Of a stretch of 64,000 bases of DNA, positions 5,430-14,200 are shown in pieces. The stretch's first letter is position 1, and every line of letters begins with the position of its first letter. The notes beneath the pieces are model-generated. The model was not told where the DNA came from and did no database searches. It was given only the letters and a program-made list of their open reading frames with translations. Source of the stretch: a virus; the IMG/VR virus record IMGVR_UViG_3300046777_001709, positions 1 to 64,000 of that record; one strand, written 5' to 3'. The position numbers were made by a program, and so were the translations under genes.

Positions 5430-6665
5430 TCACTTCCGAATCACATCAGCGACGAAATTGCCCTTCACAAACACCTCATCCACGACGTTCTCTACGCGAC
5501 GGGCAGTGGCAACACCAACCTTGTTGTTGTATACGGGAATGACAACCTTGCCAAAGGGTTTCAGATAGTTGTCAAAATCACCAGGCAGAAGATCACCAGA
5601 TTTCATACGAGCAGTGTCCTCAGGATTTACTCGAATGCAACGTCCGATTGTCTGAACAGTAGAGATAAAGTTCTGTTGACGCAAGAAAATACAAGACTGA
5701 ATACCAGGAACACTAATACCCTCAGTCAGAATACCAATGTGAAGAACAACAAACTTACGATCTGGATCAGCACCATAATCAGCAAGAGTGTCAAGAAACT
5801 CAGAGCGAGAAACCTTACGATTGCCAATAAAAGCACCGTGCTTAGAAGTAATGTGAAGGACTTCATACCCGTTATCGTGCATTTCTTCCATAAAAGAAGT
5901 GGAAGAAAGCATGTTCATCATGACTTTGGTGTTGGGAGCAACCACCAGTACCTTGTTCATGTCATCCTCATTGAAGATACAATCACAAAGAGTATAGAAA
6001 TCACGCTCTGCAGCACCATCTTTAGAATCGCGGATGGCAGGAATTTGCATCACAGCAGTCTTAGGAGGAAGAATACTACCATTCTTCAAAAGTTCAGGTG
6101 CTTTGACGTTATGGATTTTGCTACCAAACACTTCAGAGTCATTGTTACCTGGTTTAGAAATAACTTGACTGAATTTAGGAGTAGCAGTCAGAGAATAAAA
6201 GTTCTTTGCAGTTTTACTAATTGCTTCGACAGAATCAAAGAACTTTGAGTTGACAGCATTGTGACACTCATCTAGATAGACTGTATCCAGTTCCAGTTCT
6301 GCCTTGACAATCTTATCCAGAGAATGATAGGTACTGAAAATCAGTTTGTTTCCAGCGGTCTTCTCATGCCAATAAGCAAGTTCCAGATAATCAGTAATAC
6401 GAGTATGATTCGTATCACCACTGTGAACATGTGCAATGTGTGCGCTATCGATAAACTTTTCGAATTCATCACTCAGTTGTTGAGTAAGAAGAATCTTAGG
6501 AGCAACAACAAGAATGGTTTTGTCACCACCCTCAGAGAAACGATGATGAGCATCGGCAATCATCATGATACTCTTACCAGCACTGGTGGGAGCAATGGTC
6601 AGCATCTTAGAGTGCTGACGCATCAGAGAGAAGACTTCTTGCTGGTGGGAACGAAGTTGAATCAT
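5430..6665 (-). CDS. SF2 DNA helicase (UvsW-like core)
   Basis: A 411-residue superfamily 2 helicase. Motif I (Walker A) is APTSAGKS at 25-32, motif II DECH at 132-135, motif III LTATP near 159-163, and motif VI QTIGRCIRV at 338-346, so both RecA-like lobes are complete. T4 UvsW, which unwinds R-loops and branched DNA and helps switch off origin-dependent replication, has about 500 residues including an N-terminal substrate domain. That domain is missing here: motif I begins at residue 25. It could be a shortened UvsW or a separate cyanophage DECH helicase. It follows composite junction D, and a second, consensus promoter lies further upstream. Confidence 0.8.
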   Translation of the reverse strand: MIQLRSHQQEVFSLMRQHSKMLTIAPTSAGKSIMMIADAHHRFSEGGDKTILVVAPKILLTQQLSDEFEKFIDSAHIAHVHSGDTNHTRITDYLELAYWHEKTAGNKLIFSTYHSLDKIVKAELELDTVYLDECHNAVNSKFFDSVEAISKTAKNFYSLTATPKFSQVISKPGNNDSEVFGSKIHNVKAPELLKNGSILPPKTAVMQIPAIRDSKDGAAERDFYTLCDCIFNEDDMNKVLVVAPNTKVMMNMLSSTSFMEEMHDNGYEVLHITSKHGAFIGNRKVSRSEFLDTLADYGADPDRKFVVLHIGILTEGISVPGIQSCIFLRQQNFISTVQTIGRCIRVNPEDTARMKSGDLLPGDFDNYLKPFGKVVIPVYNNKVGVATARRVENVVDEVFVKGNFVADVIRK

Positions 6666-6687
6666 GGTCCTTTGTTTCTATGAGATT

Positions 6688-6744
6688 ATTATAGCACTAA
6701 AAAACCTCCCGTTAAGGAGGTTAGTGGACAGTTCTTAAAGTGTC
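6688..6744 (-). promoter_or_regulatory. Composite junction D: dyad, terminator hairpin, TATAAT
   Basis: Leftward: dyad GACACTTT-AA-GAACTGTC (within 6723-6744), a 29-nt segment with stem AACCTCC/GGAGGTT and a T6 run (6694-6722), then TATAAT (6688-6693) 22 nt before the helicase ATG. TTAACG, a partial -35, lies in the hairpin loop 16 nt from the -10. Confidence 0.65.
6697..6722 (-). terminator. Intrinsic terminator after the cupin operon
   Basis: 7-bp stem AACCTCC/GGAGGTT, six-base loop and TTTTTT on the minus strand. It is the strongest U-tract terminator in the first 7 kb and would end transcripts coming from the cupin operon or from the promoter at 6786-6814. Confidence 0.75.
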
Positions 6745-6785
6745 TAAAAGCTTTTTATAATTTGATCTTCAACCGGGACAAAGGT

Positions 6786-6814
6786 AGTCTACTGTGATTA
6801 TTGGGATTTGTCAA
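6786..6814 (-). promoter_or_regulatory. Sigma-70 promoter (TTGACA-N17-TAGACT)
   Basis: Consensus TTGACA (6809-6814), a 17-nt spacer and TAGACT (6786-6791) on the minus strand, preceded by a C-run as in the promoter at 17.46 kb. Predicted transcription starts near 6779. No gene lies between it and the terminator at 6697-6722, so it yields a short RNA of about 80 nt unless polymerase reads through into the helicase gene. Confidence 0.6.
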
Positions 6815-6824
6815 GGGGGGAAGA

Positions 6825-7319
6825 TTATTCCCAAGAAAAACTTAGACTTACTCTTGGATTTGATACTATAGGTTCGTGATATGTACCTTTAGGTATGAAT
6901 ATACTATCTCCTGGTTCAAGAGTATAAGTAACATCAGTACATCGATAAGATACTTTTCCTTTTGCTTGAACTATTAAAACATCAAGATCATCATAATGAT
7001 CCGCAAAAGTCATACTCTGATCACCAAAAGAAATATAAGTATGCATTACTTTAACGCCACTATTATTACGTACACAATTAAAAGTTTCTCCAATAGTACC
7101 TGGATGGTAATCTCCCCTTAGAAAGAATGATGGAGGATGAACTGCATCATGAGTCAATAGATTTTTATTTGTGTATTTTTTAGTAGTAGGTGGATGAATC
7201 TCGAATTCATTCCAGATTACCACCATTTCAGTATATTCTTTTGATATTTTTTCAATAACATCGTCCCAAGAAATTTTCTTAGCAACTGGATAATGATTTT
7301 TTGTAAAAATAATACTCAT
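6825..7319 (-). CDS. Cupin-fold protein
   Basis: 164 residues ending in a cupin barrel. A first metal-site-like stretch is HTYISFGDQSMTFADHYDD, followed by VQAKGKVSY and then the second motif PGDSIFIPKGTYHEP, the G(x)5PxG(x)2H signature. Cupins bind Fe or other metals and act as oxygenases, isomerases or sensors; the JmjC-like subgroup hydroxylates proteins. It overlaps the upstream oxygenase-like gene by ATGA, so the two are made together and may share a substrate. Which reaction it catalyses cannot be said. Confidence 0.75.
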   Translation of the reverse strand: MSIIFTKNHYPVAKKISWDDVIEKISKEYTEMVVIWNEFEIHPPTTKKYTNKNLLTHDAVHPPSFFLRGDYHPGTIGETFNCVRNNSGVKVMHTYISFGDQSMTFADHYDDLDVLIVQAKGKVSYRCTDVTYTLEPGDSIFIPKGTYHEPIVSNPRVSLSFSWE

Positions 7320-7879
7320 CTTACATCTAGATTAATAGAGATAATTCTTCTAACTTTATCTGAAGAATTTGGTAAAGTTTGGTGTAGAATATTAGATGGG
7401 AAAAACAACATAGACCCAGAATTAACTTGAGGGGAATAATTTGTATGTGCGAGTCTAAAAGAATCAATGAATGGAGATATAAAATTAACTGCAGTATGCT
7501 CTAAAGGATCAAAATCTATGTAACAAATAGAACTCAATCCTATATTTCGATCACTATGGTCATGTATGGGGTGATACATGTTTTTATATTGTTCTTGAAA
7601 CCAAAATTGTTGGATCGAATAAAATTTAAAACCAAATGATTTTTTCATATGATTTAATTCATCTTCAAAAATTGATTCTATTATTTTATTTTGATGTTCC
7701 GTTTTTCCATTAGTTGAATCATAAAATGATGTTAAAACTGAAGAATCCAAACACATGTCATGAGAATTCATGACTTCTAAAAGTTTTTTCTTTTTGATAT
7801 CCCATTGATCAACTTCTAGTTGAAGATATGGGACAGTAAACATAGGAAATATCCTATAATTATCAAGATTCATTGACAT
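7316..7879 (-). CDS. Putative 2OG-Fe(II) oxygenase
   Basis: 187 residues resembling the 2-oxoglutarate/Fe(II) dioxygenases abundant in cyanophages. The metal-site pattern is MYHPIHDHSDRN (HxD), then a distal His in FFPSNILHQTLPNS and an Arg pair (VRRIISINL) that would bind 2-oxoglutarate. The ATG at 7879 is chosen; AGAGGA lies upstream and the frame's extension needs a TTG. These enzymes hydroxylate proteins or small molecules. The neighbours are a cupin and a zinc protein, and the next cluster encodes tail fibres, so modification of a virion protein is possible but only inferred. Confidence 0.65.
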   Translation of the reverse strand: MSMNLDNYRIFPMFTVPYLQLEVDQWDIKKKKLLEVMNSHDMCLDSSVLTSFYDSTNGKTEHQNKIIESIFEDELNHMKKSFGFKFYSIQQFWFQEQYKNMYHPIHDHSDRNIGLSSICYIDFDPLEHTAVNFISPFIDSFRLAHTNYSPQVNSGSMLFFPSNILHQTLPNSSDKVRRIISINLDVR

Positions 7880-8198
7880 CTTTACCAAGATCCTCTATAA
7901 TAGAGTTGAACTTTTCTTCCCAATCCGAATTATCTACACCCCATTTGTTTAAAGGGCAACTATCTAAAATAATTTTTGCTTTTGCAGGAACGTAGCATCC
8001 ACATTCTATACAACGATTATTCAATTCATCATACTTGTCACATTCCCTACAAGTAAGAACTCTTTTCTTATATACCTCATCGGATACAAATAAAACCTTA
8101 TCTTGGTTGCTTTCAATATAATTAATTAACTCCCAAGCAAATCCTGCAAGATTTTTCCCTTGCTGAAATAATGATGGATATTTTTTCTTATCATCCAT
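7863..8198 (-). CDS. Zinc-binding protein, CxxC/CxxCGC/CP type
   Basis: 111 residues. The C-terminal half carries LTCRECDKY, RCIECGC and then DSCPLNKW, a four-plus-cysteine zinc site of the form CxxC-x-CxxCGC-x-CP. A 51-residue protein at 17504-17659 has the same signature (CLQC, CKKCGC, KCPIQKW), so the phage encodes two versions. The first half is helical (FQQGKNLAGFAWELINYI). The family is known from phages and may bind nucleic acid or protein; its role is unknown. A CTAAATA late-type box lies 21 nt before the ATG. Confidence 0.65.
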   Translation of the reverse strand: MDDKKKYPSLFQQGKNLAGFAWELINYIESNQDKVLFVSDEVYKKRVLTCRECDKYDELNNRCIECGCYVPAKAKIILDSCPLNKWGVDNSDWEEKFNSIIEDLGKDVNES

Positions 8199-8219
8199 AA
8201 TTTACCATTATTAAAAAAA

Positions 8220-8226
8220 TATTTAG
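8220..8226 (-). promoter_or_regulatory. Late-type promoter (CTAAATA)
   Basis: CTAAATA on the minus strand 21 nt before the ATG of the zinc-protein gene, overlapping the stop of the adhesin gene. It would make the zinc protein/oxygenase/cupin operon late. One base short of the T4 octamer. Confidence 0.4.
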
Positions 8227-9341
8227 ACTAATTGATACAATCCTTTAATTGTTGACGAGTTAATTGTTCCTTCTACTGAATAATTTGATCCAGATATTGC
8301 CCTTCCAGGTTGTCCAGCAGATCCACTATTATTGGTATTTTGCCCTGCTGTCGCCCAGTCTCCACCACTTCCACCAGTCTCCCCGTTTGTTCCGTATGTT
8401 GCACCACAACAACTACCACCAGGACAGTTTGGTGCGCCTCCAGCAGAACCATTTGCACCTATTAAAGAACCACTTAAGTTATTATAACCTCTTCCAAGTC
8501 CACCATTTCCACCAGTTCCAGCGGTACCTCCAGATACACCGTATGCGTTAAAGCATCGAATTCCCCATCTTGCCTCTGCACATCCACGCCTATATCTACA
8601 GCAACCATCCCAAGTTGTATAGGCATGATATGCATATCCACGAATATTACATTCAAATTGTGAGTTAGGACTTTCTGCGCATCGTTGAAAATATATTCTG
8701 CTTGCCACAGATTCATCATATGTATCACAATATCCACTACTTCCAGGCGAACCATTTGATCCACGTTCGCCGCCACCTCCACCACCATAAATGTTTGCGG
8801 TCGATCTTACAAAAATAACTATGTTATTCCCAGCTGGGGAACTTACTGATAATGCATTACCACCATTACCTCCACTTATTGTTGTTGGAGTTCCACCTAC
8901 TCCACCGGCACCATAGATTACACCAGAAACATCAATAGTTAAATTGGTTGCAGTAGAATTAAATACTGCTGCTGGATTGGATGTTGAATTTGATCCACAA
9001 GTTCCATTGATATACATCCATTTTTTAATATTTTTATTTAAATTAGAATTCCATGATTGATTGGCAATATCAAAATTAATATCAGTTCCTGTTTGTGTTA
9101 TGTAATAATATTTTATAGAATTTCTAAATTGTGATAATTTTAGGTTATTAGATGATGATATAGAATCGTTTTCTGTGGCATCAGGAACGATTGGATTTTT
9201 ATTTGATAAATTTGTATTCTTTAACAATTCTGATGCCTTAATTGGTCCAGAAGATTCTTCTTTAAAATTATTTCTCAATGAACTGAATGAAATTTGTCCA
9301 GTAGAATAAAATGGACCATTCTTAGATACTACTGCAGTCAT
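8223..9341 (-). CDS. Glycine-rich tail adhesin with Cys-rich insert
   Basis: 372 residues. The N-terminus (to about 110) is non-repetitive and likely the virion attachment part. From about residue 145 the chain is runs of Gly with GG-x-GG turns (VGGTPTTISGGNGGN, YGGGGGGERGS), the pattern of the glycine-rich motifs in T2/T6-type gp38 adhesins, where poly-Gly-II sheets support variable receptor-binding loops. An unusual insert near 210-265 holds about nine cysteines (CCRYRRGC and neighbours), and another CPGGSCC follows. I interpret it as a receptor-binding tip protein. It lies directly downstream of the 619-residue fibre gene. Confidence 0.7.
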   Translation of the reverse strand: MTAVVSKNGPFYSTGQISFSSLRNNFKEESSGPIKASELLKNTNLSNKNPIVPDATENDSISSSNNLKLSQFRNSIKYYYITQTGTDINFDIANQSWNSNLNKNIKKWMYINGTCGSNSTSNPAAVFNSTATNLTIDVSGVIYGAGGVGGTPTTISGGNGGNALSVSSPAGNNIVIFVRSTANIYGGGGGGERGSNGSPGSSGYCDTYDESVASRIYFQRCAESPNSQFECNIRGYAYHAYTTWDGCCRYRRGCAEARWGIRCFNAYGVSGGTAGTGGNGGLGRGYNNLSGSLIGANGSAGGAPNCPGGSCCGATYGTNGETGGSGGDWATAGQNTNNSGSAGQPGRAISGSNYSVEGTINSSTIKGLYQLV

Positions 9342-9350
9342 TATTATTTT

Positions 9351-11210
9351 TTAGTAAAGGTTGTGCCATTTAAAAGTTAAACCACCATCAGTACTACCAT
9401 AACCTTGATGGCGTTTAAGTGTACTGTTGTAAATGATTGATCCTTCCACAGTATTTGCCAATCCAACTAAAGTTGAATTAGGAACATTTGGTAAAATCAT
9501 ATATGGATTTGTATTTGCAGAACCAACATTTCCATAGTCAAATACAGATCTTGGTTCATAAGTATCAAATGCAATATTACTTTCGCTTCTGATATTTAAA
9601 GAACTATTATTTAAATCAATCGTTTTACCATAGAATTGAATTTCTCCGAATACCGTAGATATTGATAATGCATTAGTGCCAAAACCAACACTGTCAAAAA
9701 GTGCAATACCATTTACATTTAATACTTCATTTGAAGTTAAAGATGTTGTTCCAATTCCAATAGATCCAAATAATCCTAACTGACCTTGTGCATCAACAGG
9801 TGCAATTGGAGAAGTTGTTCGTACTCCAATAGATCCTAAATTATCAATTACAAAATTATTGGTAATATTTACATCATAAAATGTAGAAATACCTGAAGAA
9901 TTGTTTATATTGGTATTATTGATAATTCCTGGTAAAGTTATTGAGTTGGAAGTTAAATTTCCAGAAATAACTACATTATTACCAAAGAATGCATTTCCAG
10001 TAACCGTAGAAGTACCGACAACATGAAGATTATTTGATGGATTGGTAATACCTATACCAAATTTTCCATCATAAGTTAATGATGCTAATTCATTATTTGA
10101 CTGTCCATATAACCAGGCAAATCTTCCCGTATTAATTCCAGCAGGTCCAGCATGTAAATAAAAATTAATATTTCCAGTGTCATTATTGATAATATCAAAT
10201 GTTTTGGATTGACTTCCAAATCTTAATACTGCAGTACTTCTACCTACACCTACAGAATTACCAATACTAATTCTGGATTGTCCAGAATCAGAAATAATTT
10301 CTACTAAAGATCCTGATGATTTTCTAACTTGAATTTCTGATGATGGAAGAGCAGTTCCAACCCCAATTCTTCCAGAGTTTAGTGCAGAGAATCCAGTTCC
10401 ACCAGCACCAACATGTAATGTATTGGCAATTGTTGTAATACCAATTGGTAAAGAAATAACGTCAATTGTATCGGTTATAATTTTAGATGCAGTTATTACT
10501 CCAACTGTAATATTCGGAGTTCCTGTAAGAGATTGTGCTGTACTAGCAGTTCCAGTTACATTACCAACTAAATTACCATTAAAAATTGGGGATGTTACAC
10601 TACCTACTACAGATACATTAGTTTGTAATCTTGCGTTTGGTAATGTACCACTACTAATATTAGATGCATTAATTTCTGTTATCCCAATTCCAGATCCAAC
10701 AAAAGATCCTGATGTGAGAATACCAGATACTTTTACATCTCCGGTTGAGTTTATTCCGACTCCATTTCCACCATCCGGATTGTCTCCAATCTGAAGAAAA
10801 TACTCAGGCATTGTTGTTGCTATGCCAACAGTACCCGCAGCATATATGCTAGAATATGCAGTACCAACAGGATTAACATCAATCCATTGTGATGTTGGGA
10901 TGTTGGTTAGACCTTTTCCATCACCATAATAAGTAACAACACCCGTAATAGCAGTAACAATACCCGAATTAATTATTAACTTACCGTCAGTTATAGTATT
11001 GGAAGTACTGATACCCGAAGAATACGAGTCTACAGACTTTAAATTGTACGCAGTTAAAAATCCAGAAACAGCAACATTACCCCTAACATCCAAAAATTCT
11101 GTAGGGACAGAAGTACCTATCCCCACAAGACCATTGGAGTTTACGATGAAATTGTCATCATCAACTTGAACACCATGCCTAAGGTTAAAAGACTTCTTAT
11201 AATTTGCCAT
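9351..11210 (-). CDS. Virion structural/tail fibre protein (619 aa)
   Basis: 619 residues of beta-rich repeats with many GIGT and VGIGTTSL turns (GLVGIGTSVPTEFLDVRGN, SIGIGTTSLTSNEVLNVNG). This is the repeat style of large cyanophage fibre/structural proteins, in which stretches beginning with G-I/V-G-T-x-x-P describe short beta-helical or trimeric coil segments. The C-terminus (KRHQGYGSTDGGLTFKWHNLY) is compact and non-repetitive. There is no S74 or collar domain. It lies between the S74 giant and the glycine-rich adhesin, consistent with one fibre assembly. Confidence 0.7.
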   Translation of the reverse strand: MANYKKSFNLRHGVQVDDDNFIVNSNGLVGIGTSVPTEFLDVRGNVAVSGFLTAYNLKSVDSYSSGISTSNTITDGKLIINSGIVTAITGVVTYYGDGKGLTNIPTSQWIDVNPVGTAYSSIYAAGTVGIATTMPEYFLQIGDNPDGGNGVGINSTGDVKVSGILTSGSFVGSGIGITEINASNISSGTLPNARLQTNVSVVGSVTSPIFNGNLVGNVTGTASTAQSLTGTPNITVGVITASKIITDTIDVISLPIGITTIANTLHVGAGGTGFSALNSGRIGVGTALPSSEIQVRKSSGSLVEIISDSGQSRISIGNSVGVGRSTAVLRFGSQSKTFDIINNDTGNINFYLHAGPAGINTGRFAWLYGQSNNELASLTYDGKFGIGITNPSNNLHVVGTSTVTGNAFFGNNVVISGNLTSNSITLPGIINNTNINNSSGISTFYDVNITNNFVIDNLGSIGVRTTSPIAPVDAQGQLGLFGSIGIGTTSLTSNEVLNVNGIALFDSVGFGTNALSISTVFGEIQFYGKTIDLNNSSLNIRSESNIAFDTYEPRSVFDYGNVGSANTNPYMILPNVPNSTLVGLANTVEGSIIYNSTLKRHQGYGSTDGGLTFKWHNLY

Positions 11211-11226
11211 CTTATATGGTTTTTAG

Positions 11227-14200
11227 TTATTTATCTAATAGTTTTTGCTCAAGATTTTCGACCTTAGAAGAAAGTTCTTTAATTGCCTCAACAAGAAGTG
11301 GTACGATTTTTTGATAATCTACAGCAAGATATCCATTATCTCTTGTCACAACTGCTTCTGGAAGAACTTCAAGTATTTCTTGAGCGATTACACCAACATC
11401 ATTACCTTCTTTACCAGAATTTTCGTTCCAGTTATAAGTATTACCACTAATTGATAATACTTTTGATAGAGGATCTTCAATAGGTACAATATTATCTTTT
11501 AGTCTTTGGTCAGATGTATGGAATGCTGTTATGTCACCAGTTACTCTAAGTTCACCATTTACATTAACAATTTGAGTTTGAGAACTCAATGACAAATCTC
11601 CAGTTGAAGTATCGATAGTATTGTCATTGGTAACGGCAATTCTAATCTTACCAAAATATGCTTCACTAAATGCTTTAGATGATGTACCAACATATGCACC
11701 AAGGTCACTATCTGGTACAATGCCTGTATTTAATGTAGTCTCTCCAGATACGGTAAATGTACCAGAAATATTTGTGTTTCCACCAATATAAAGATTTTTT
11801 CCAATTCCAACTCCACCCAATACAATCAAATCACCAGTTGTTGTGGATGATGAATCAGTTCCTTTAGTAAGTCTTACAGTATTACTAAATGTTGATTGGG
11901 ATTTAATTCTTAGATCACCATTAAAATTAACAGGACCATCAAATTGTGAAAGAACTTGTCCAGATGTACCTCCTTCTACAAGTAATCTTTCTTTGATAGT
12001 TACCTCATCAAATACTGCACTTAGTTTTGATGGATCTTGTCCTGTTACTGTTGGAGTTGGAATATCATAAGAAATGGTCTCTCCACTTGACGCAGATGTC
12101 TTTGTATTGCCATTGAATACATCACCATCACTGTTCATAGCAGTATAAACTACAACGCCACAGGAACGCTCCTGGGACTGTGCTAGGAAGTCTTCTCTTT
12201 CTGTTAGCGTCTTAACCTGAATTTGTGGGAGACCTGTAGAGTAGTTTCCTGGACCATAACCAAGATATTCAAATGTATGACCAGAAGCACGTAAGATGGA
12301 AGGTCTACGGAATTCTACAGCAATAGGAGAAATTTTACGAATTAATGAATTTGCATCATGATTTTCTTGTCGTGTTCCGAGAGCACCACGAATTACTGAT
12401 ACTTGAGTAGCGTTATCACTACTCGTAATTCTCATAATTTCATTATCAACCTGAATATAAGAACCTAAAGTAAGTCTACTTGAAGTTGAACCAGAACTAC
12501 TGATTTGTATTACAGATTCACTAGTAACCGCACTTGTTAATGTAAATGTATCATTATCATAGAATGGTACTGTTCTTGCAGCAATACTCTCACTGCCAGA
12601 ATTAGATGCACCATCATTAGATGATAATCCATGTTTTAGAATATAACCATTAGATGCTGAAATAGGTGAATTTGTTCTTGCTGTAAATTGAGTTACATGT
12701 GTTTTATCAATTACAATAAACTCACCAAGATTATTATTACTTGAATTAATAACAGTAAATTTATTACCAGAAACTAAACCGTGAGAAGATGATGTTGTGA
12801 ATGTGGTAATACCAGTAGTTGAATTATAGGTAGTTCCTGTAATTAAAGAAGAATTTCCAACAACAAATGCATACTGAGAAGAAATAATAGTTGGATCACC
12901 AGAAGTTTTTGCAACTGATACTTGATTTTTTGCTGGGATAGAAGTAATTCTATAATATCCATCAGATGTAGTTCCTGCTCCAGTGAACTGAATAACATCT
13001 CCAATATTTGTCGAAATTCCAGAAATTGCAACATTAAATCTTGCATTTCCATTTCCACTACCAATTTTTGTTTGATCAAAATAGAGTGGACCAGCACTGT
13101 ATCCAGAACCATTTGCAATAATATCTGCAGAAACAACGGCACCACCAATGACAACTACTTTTGCAGTTGCACCATTCCAAGTTCCTGTTTGTGACCCATT
13201 AAGTAGTTTTACATTATAATAAGTTCCGTCAGTATAAGATGCACCAGAAACTAAAGAACTGTAAGTAACAATTCCAGATAGACCATGATTTCTTCCGAAA
13301 GTAATAGTCGCACTATTAGCAGAAGACGATACTGAAGAAATGGTAAGTCCAATACCAATTTGCTTCAACATTAAGTCTGCTGTTTCTCTAGTGATGCTCT
13401 TTTTGAGATCATTAGTTACAACATCACCAATTGGAGAACGCTTAGCGAATGTCTTTGCTGCGCGAGGATTTGCATCTGCATTATCTCTATCCAATTGTGG
13501 ATAAAGATCTACTGGAAGTTGACCATACTTTAGATCAGTAAATTCTGAATCAATAGCATTATTGGCATTAAGTACATAAAGATGATAGATTCCATCTTGT
13601 GTATTGTAAATGTATGGAGAAATTACTTCATTTCTGTAAATATAAAGATTACTTTGAAGATCATTTCTTTCAAATCTAGGAAGCAATGTATTTCTTACAT
13701 TTACATTATTAGTAAATGATCCTGGAACATGTGCAATATCAAAAATATCAGTGGTAGAATAAGTAAATGTTACGTCATCAATGACATTGATTTTAAATAT
13801 ACCATTATAACCTAAGTTATCTTCACCTGCTGTATTGTTTGTGCAAGTTACATTTTTAATAATTACAGTATCACCAGTTTGTAAATTGTGTGGTAATTCT
13901 GAAATAACTGTGACAACGTTAGAACTTACAGAACAAGTATTAATGAATCTTGGATTTTTATTATATCCATAATCTGTACTGGCAATGCTTGTTCTTGTAA
14001 AGTCTGCATTATTTCTAGCACCAGTAAAACTTGAAGTTTGAATTACAAATCCATTTTCTGGATCTTTGGCATTAGTAAGTTCTTTTGGAATTACAACTCT
14101 AATTTTATAAAGTTTTTCATCTAGACTTCTTTCGTCAGCAATTCTGTTAACATATACAAGATCTGTTGAAACACCAAATGTTGCGATACCACCAGAAGTA

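Noticed and set aside
5337-6248. Plus-strand 303-codon frame opposite the helicase gene
   Set aside because: Antisense shadow of a well-supported SF2 helicase; composition is unlike any family.
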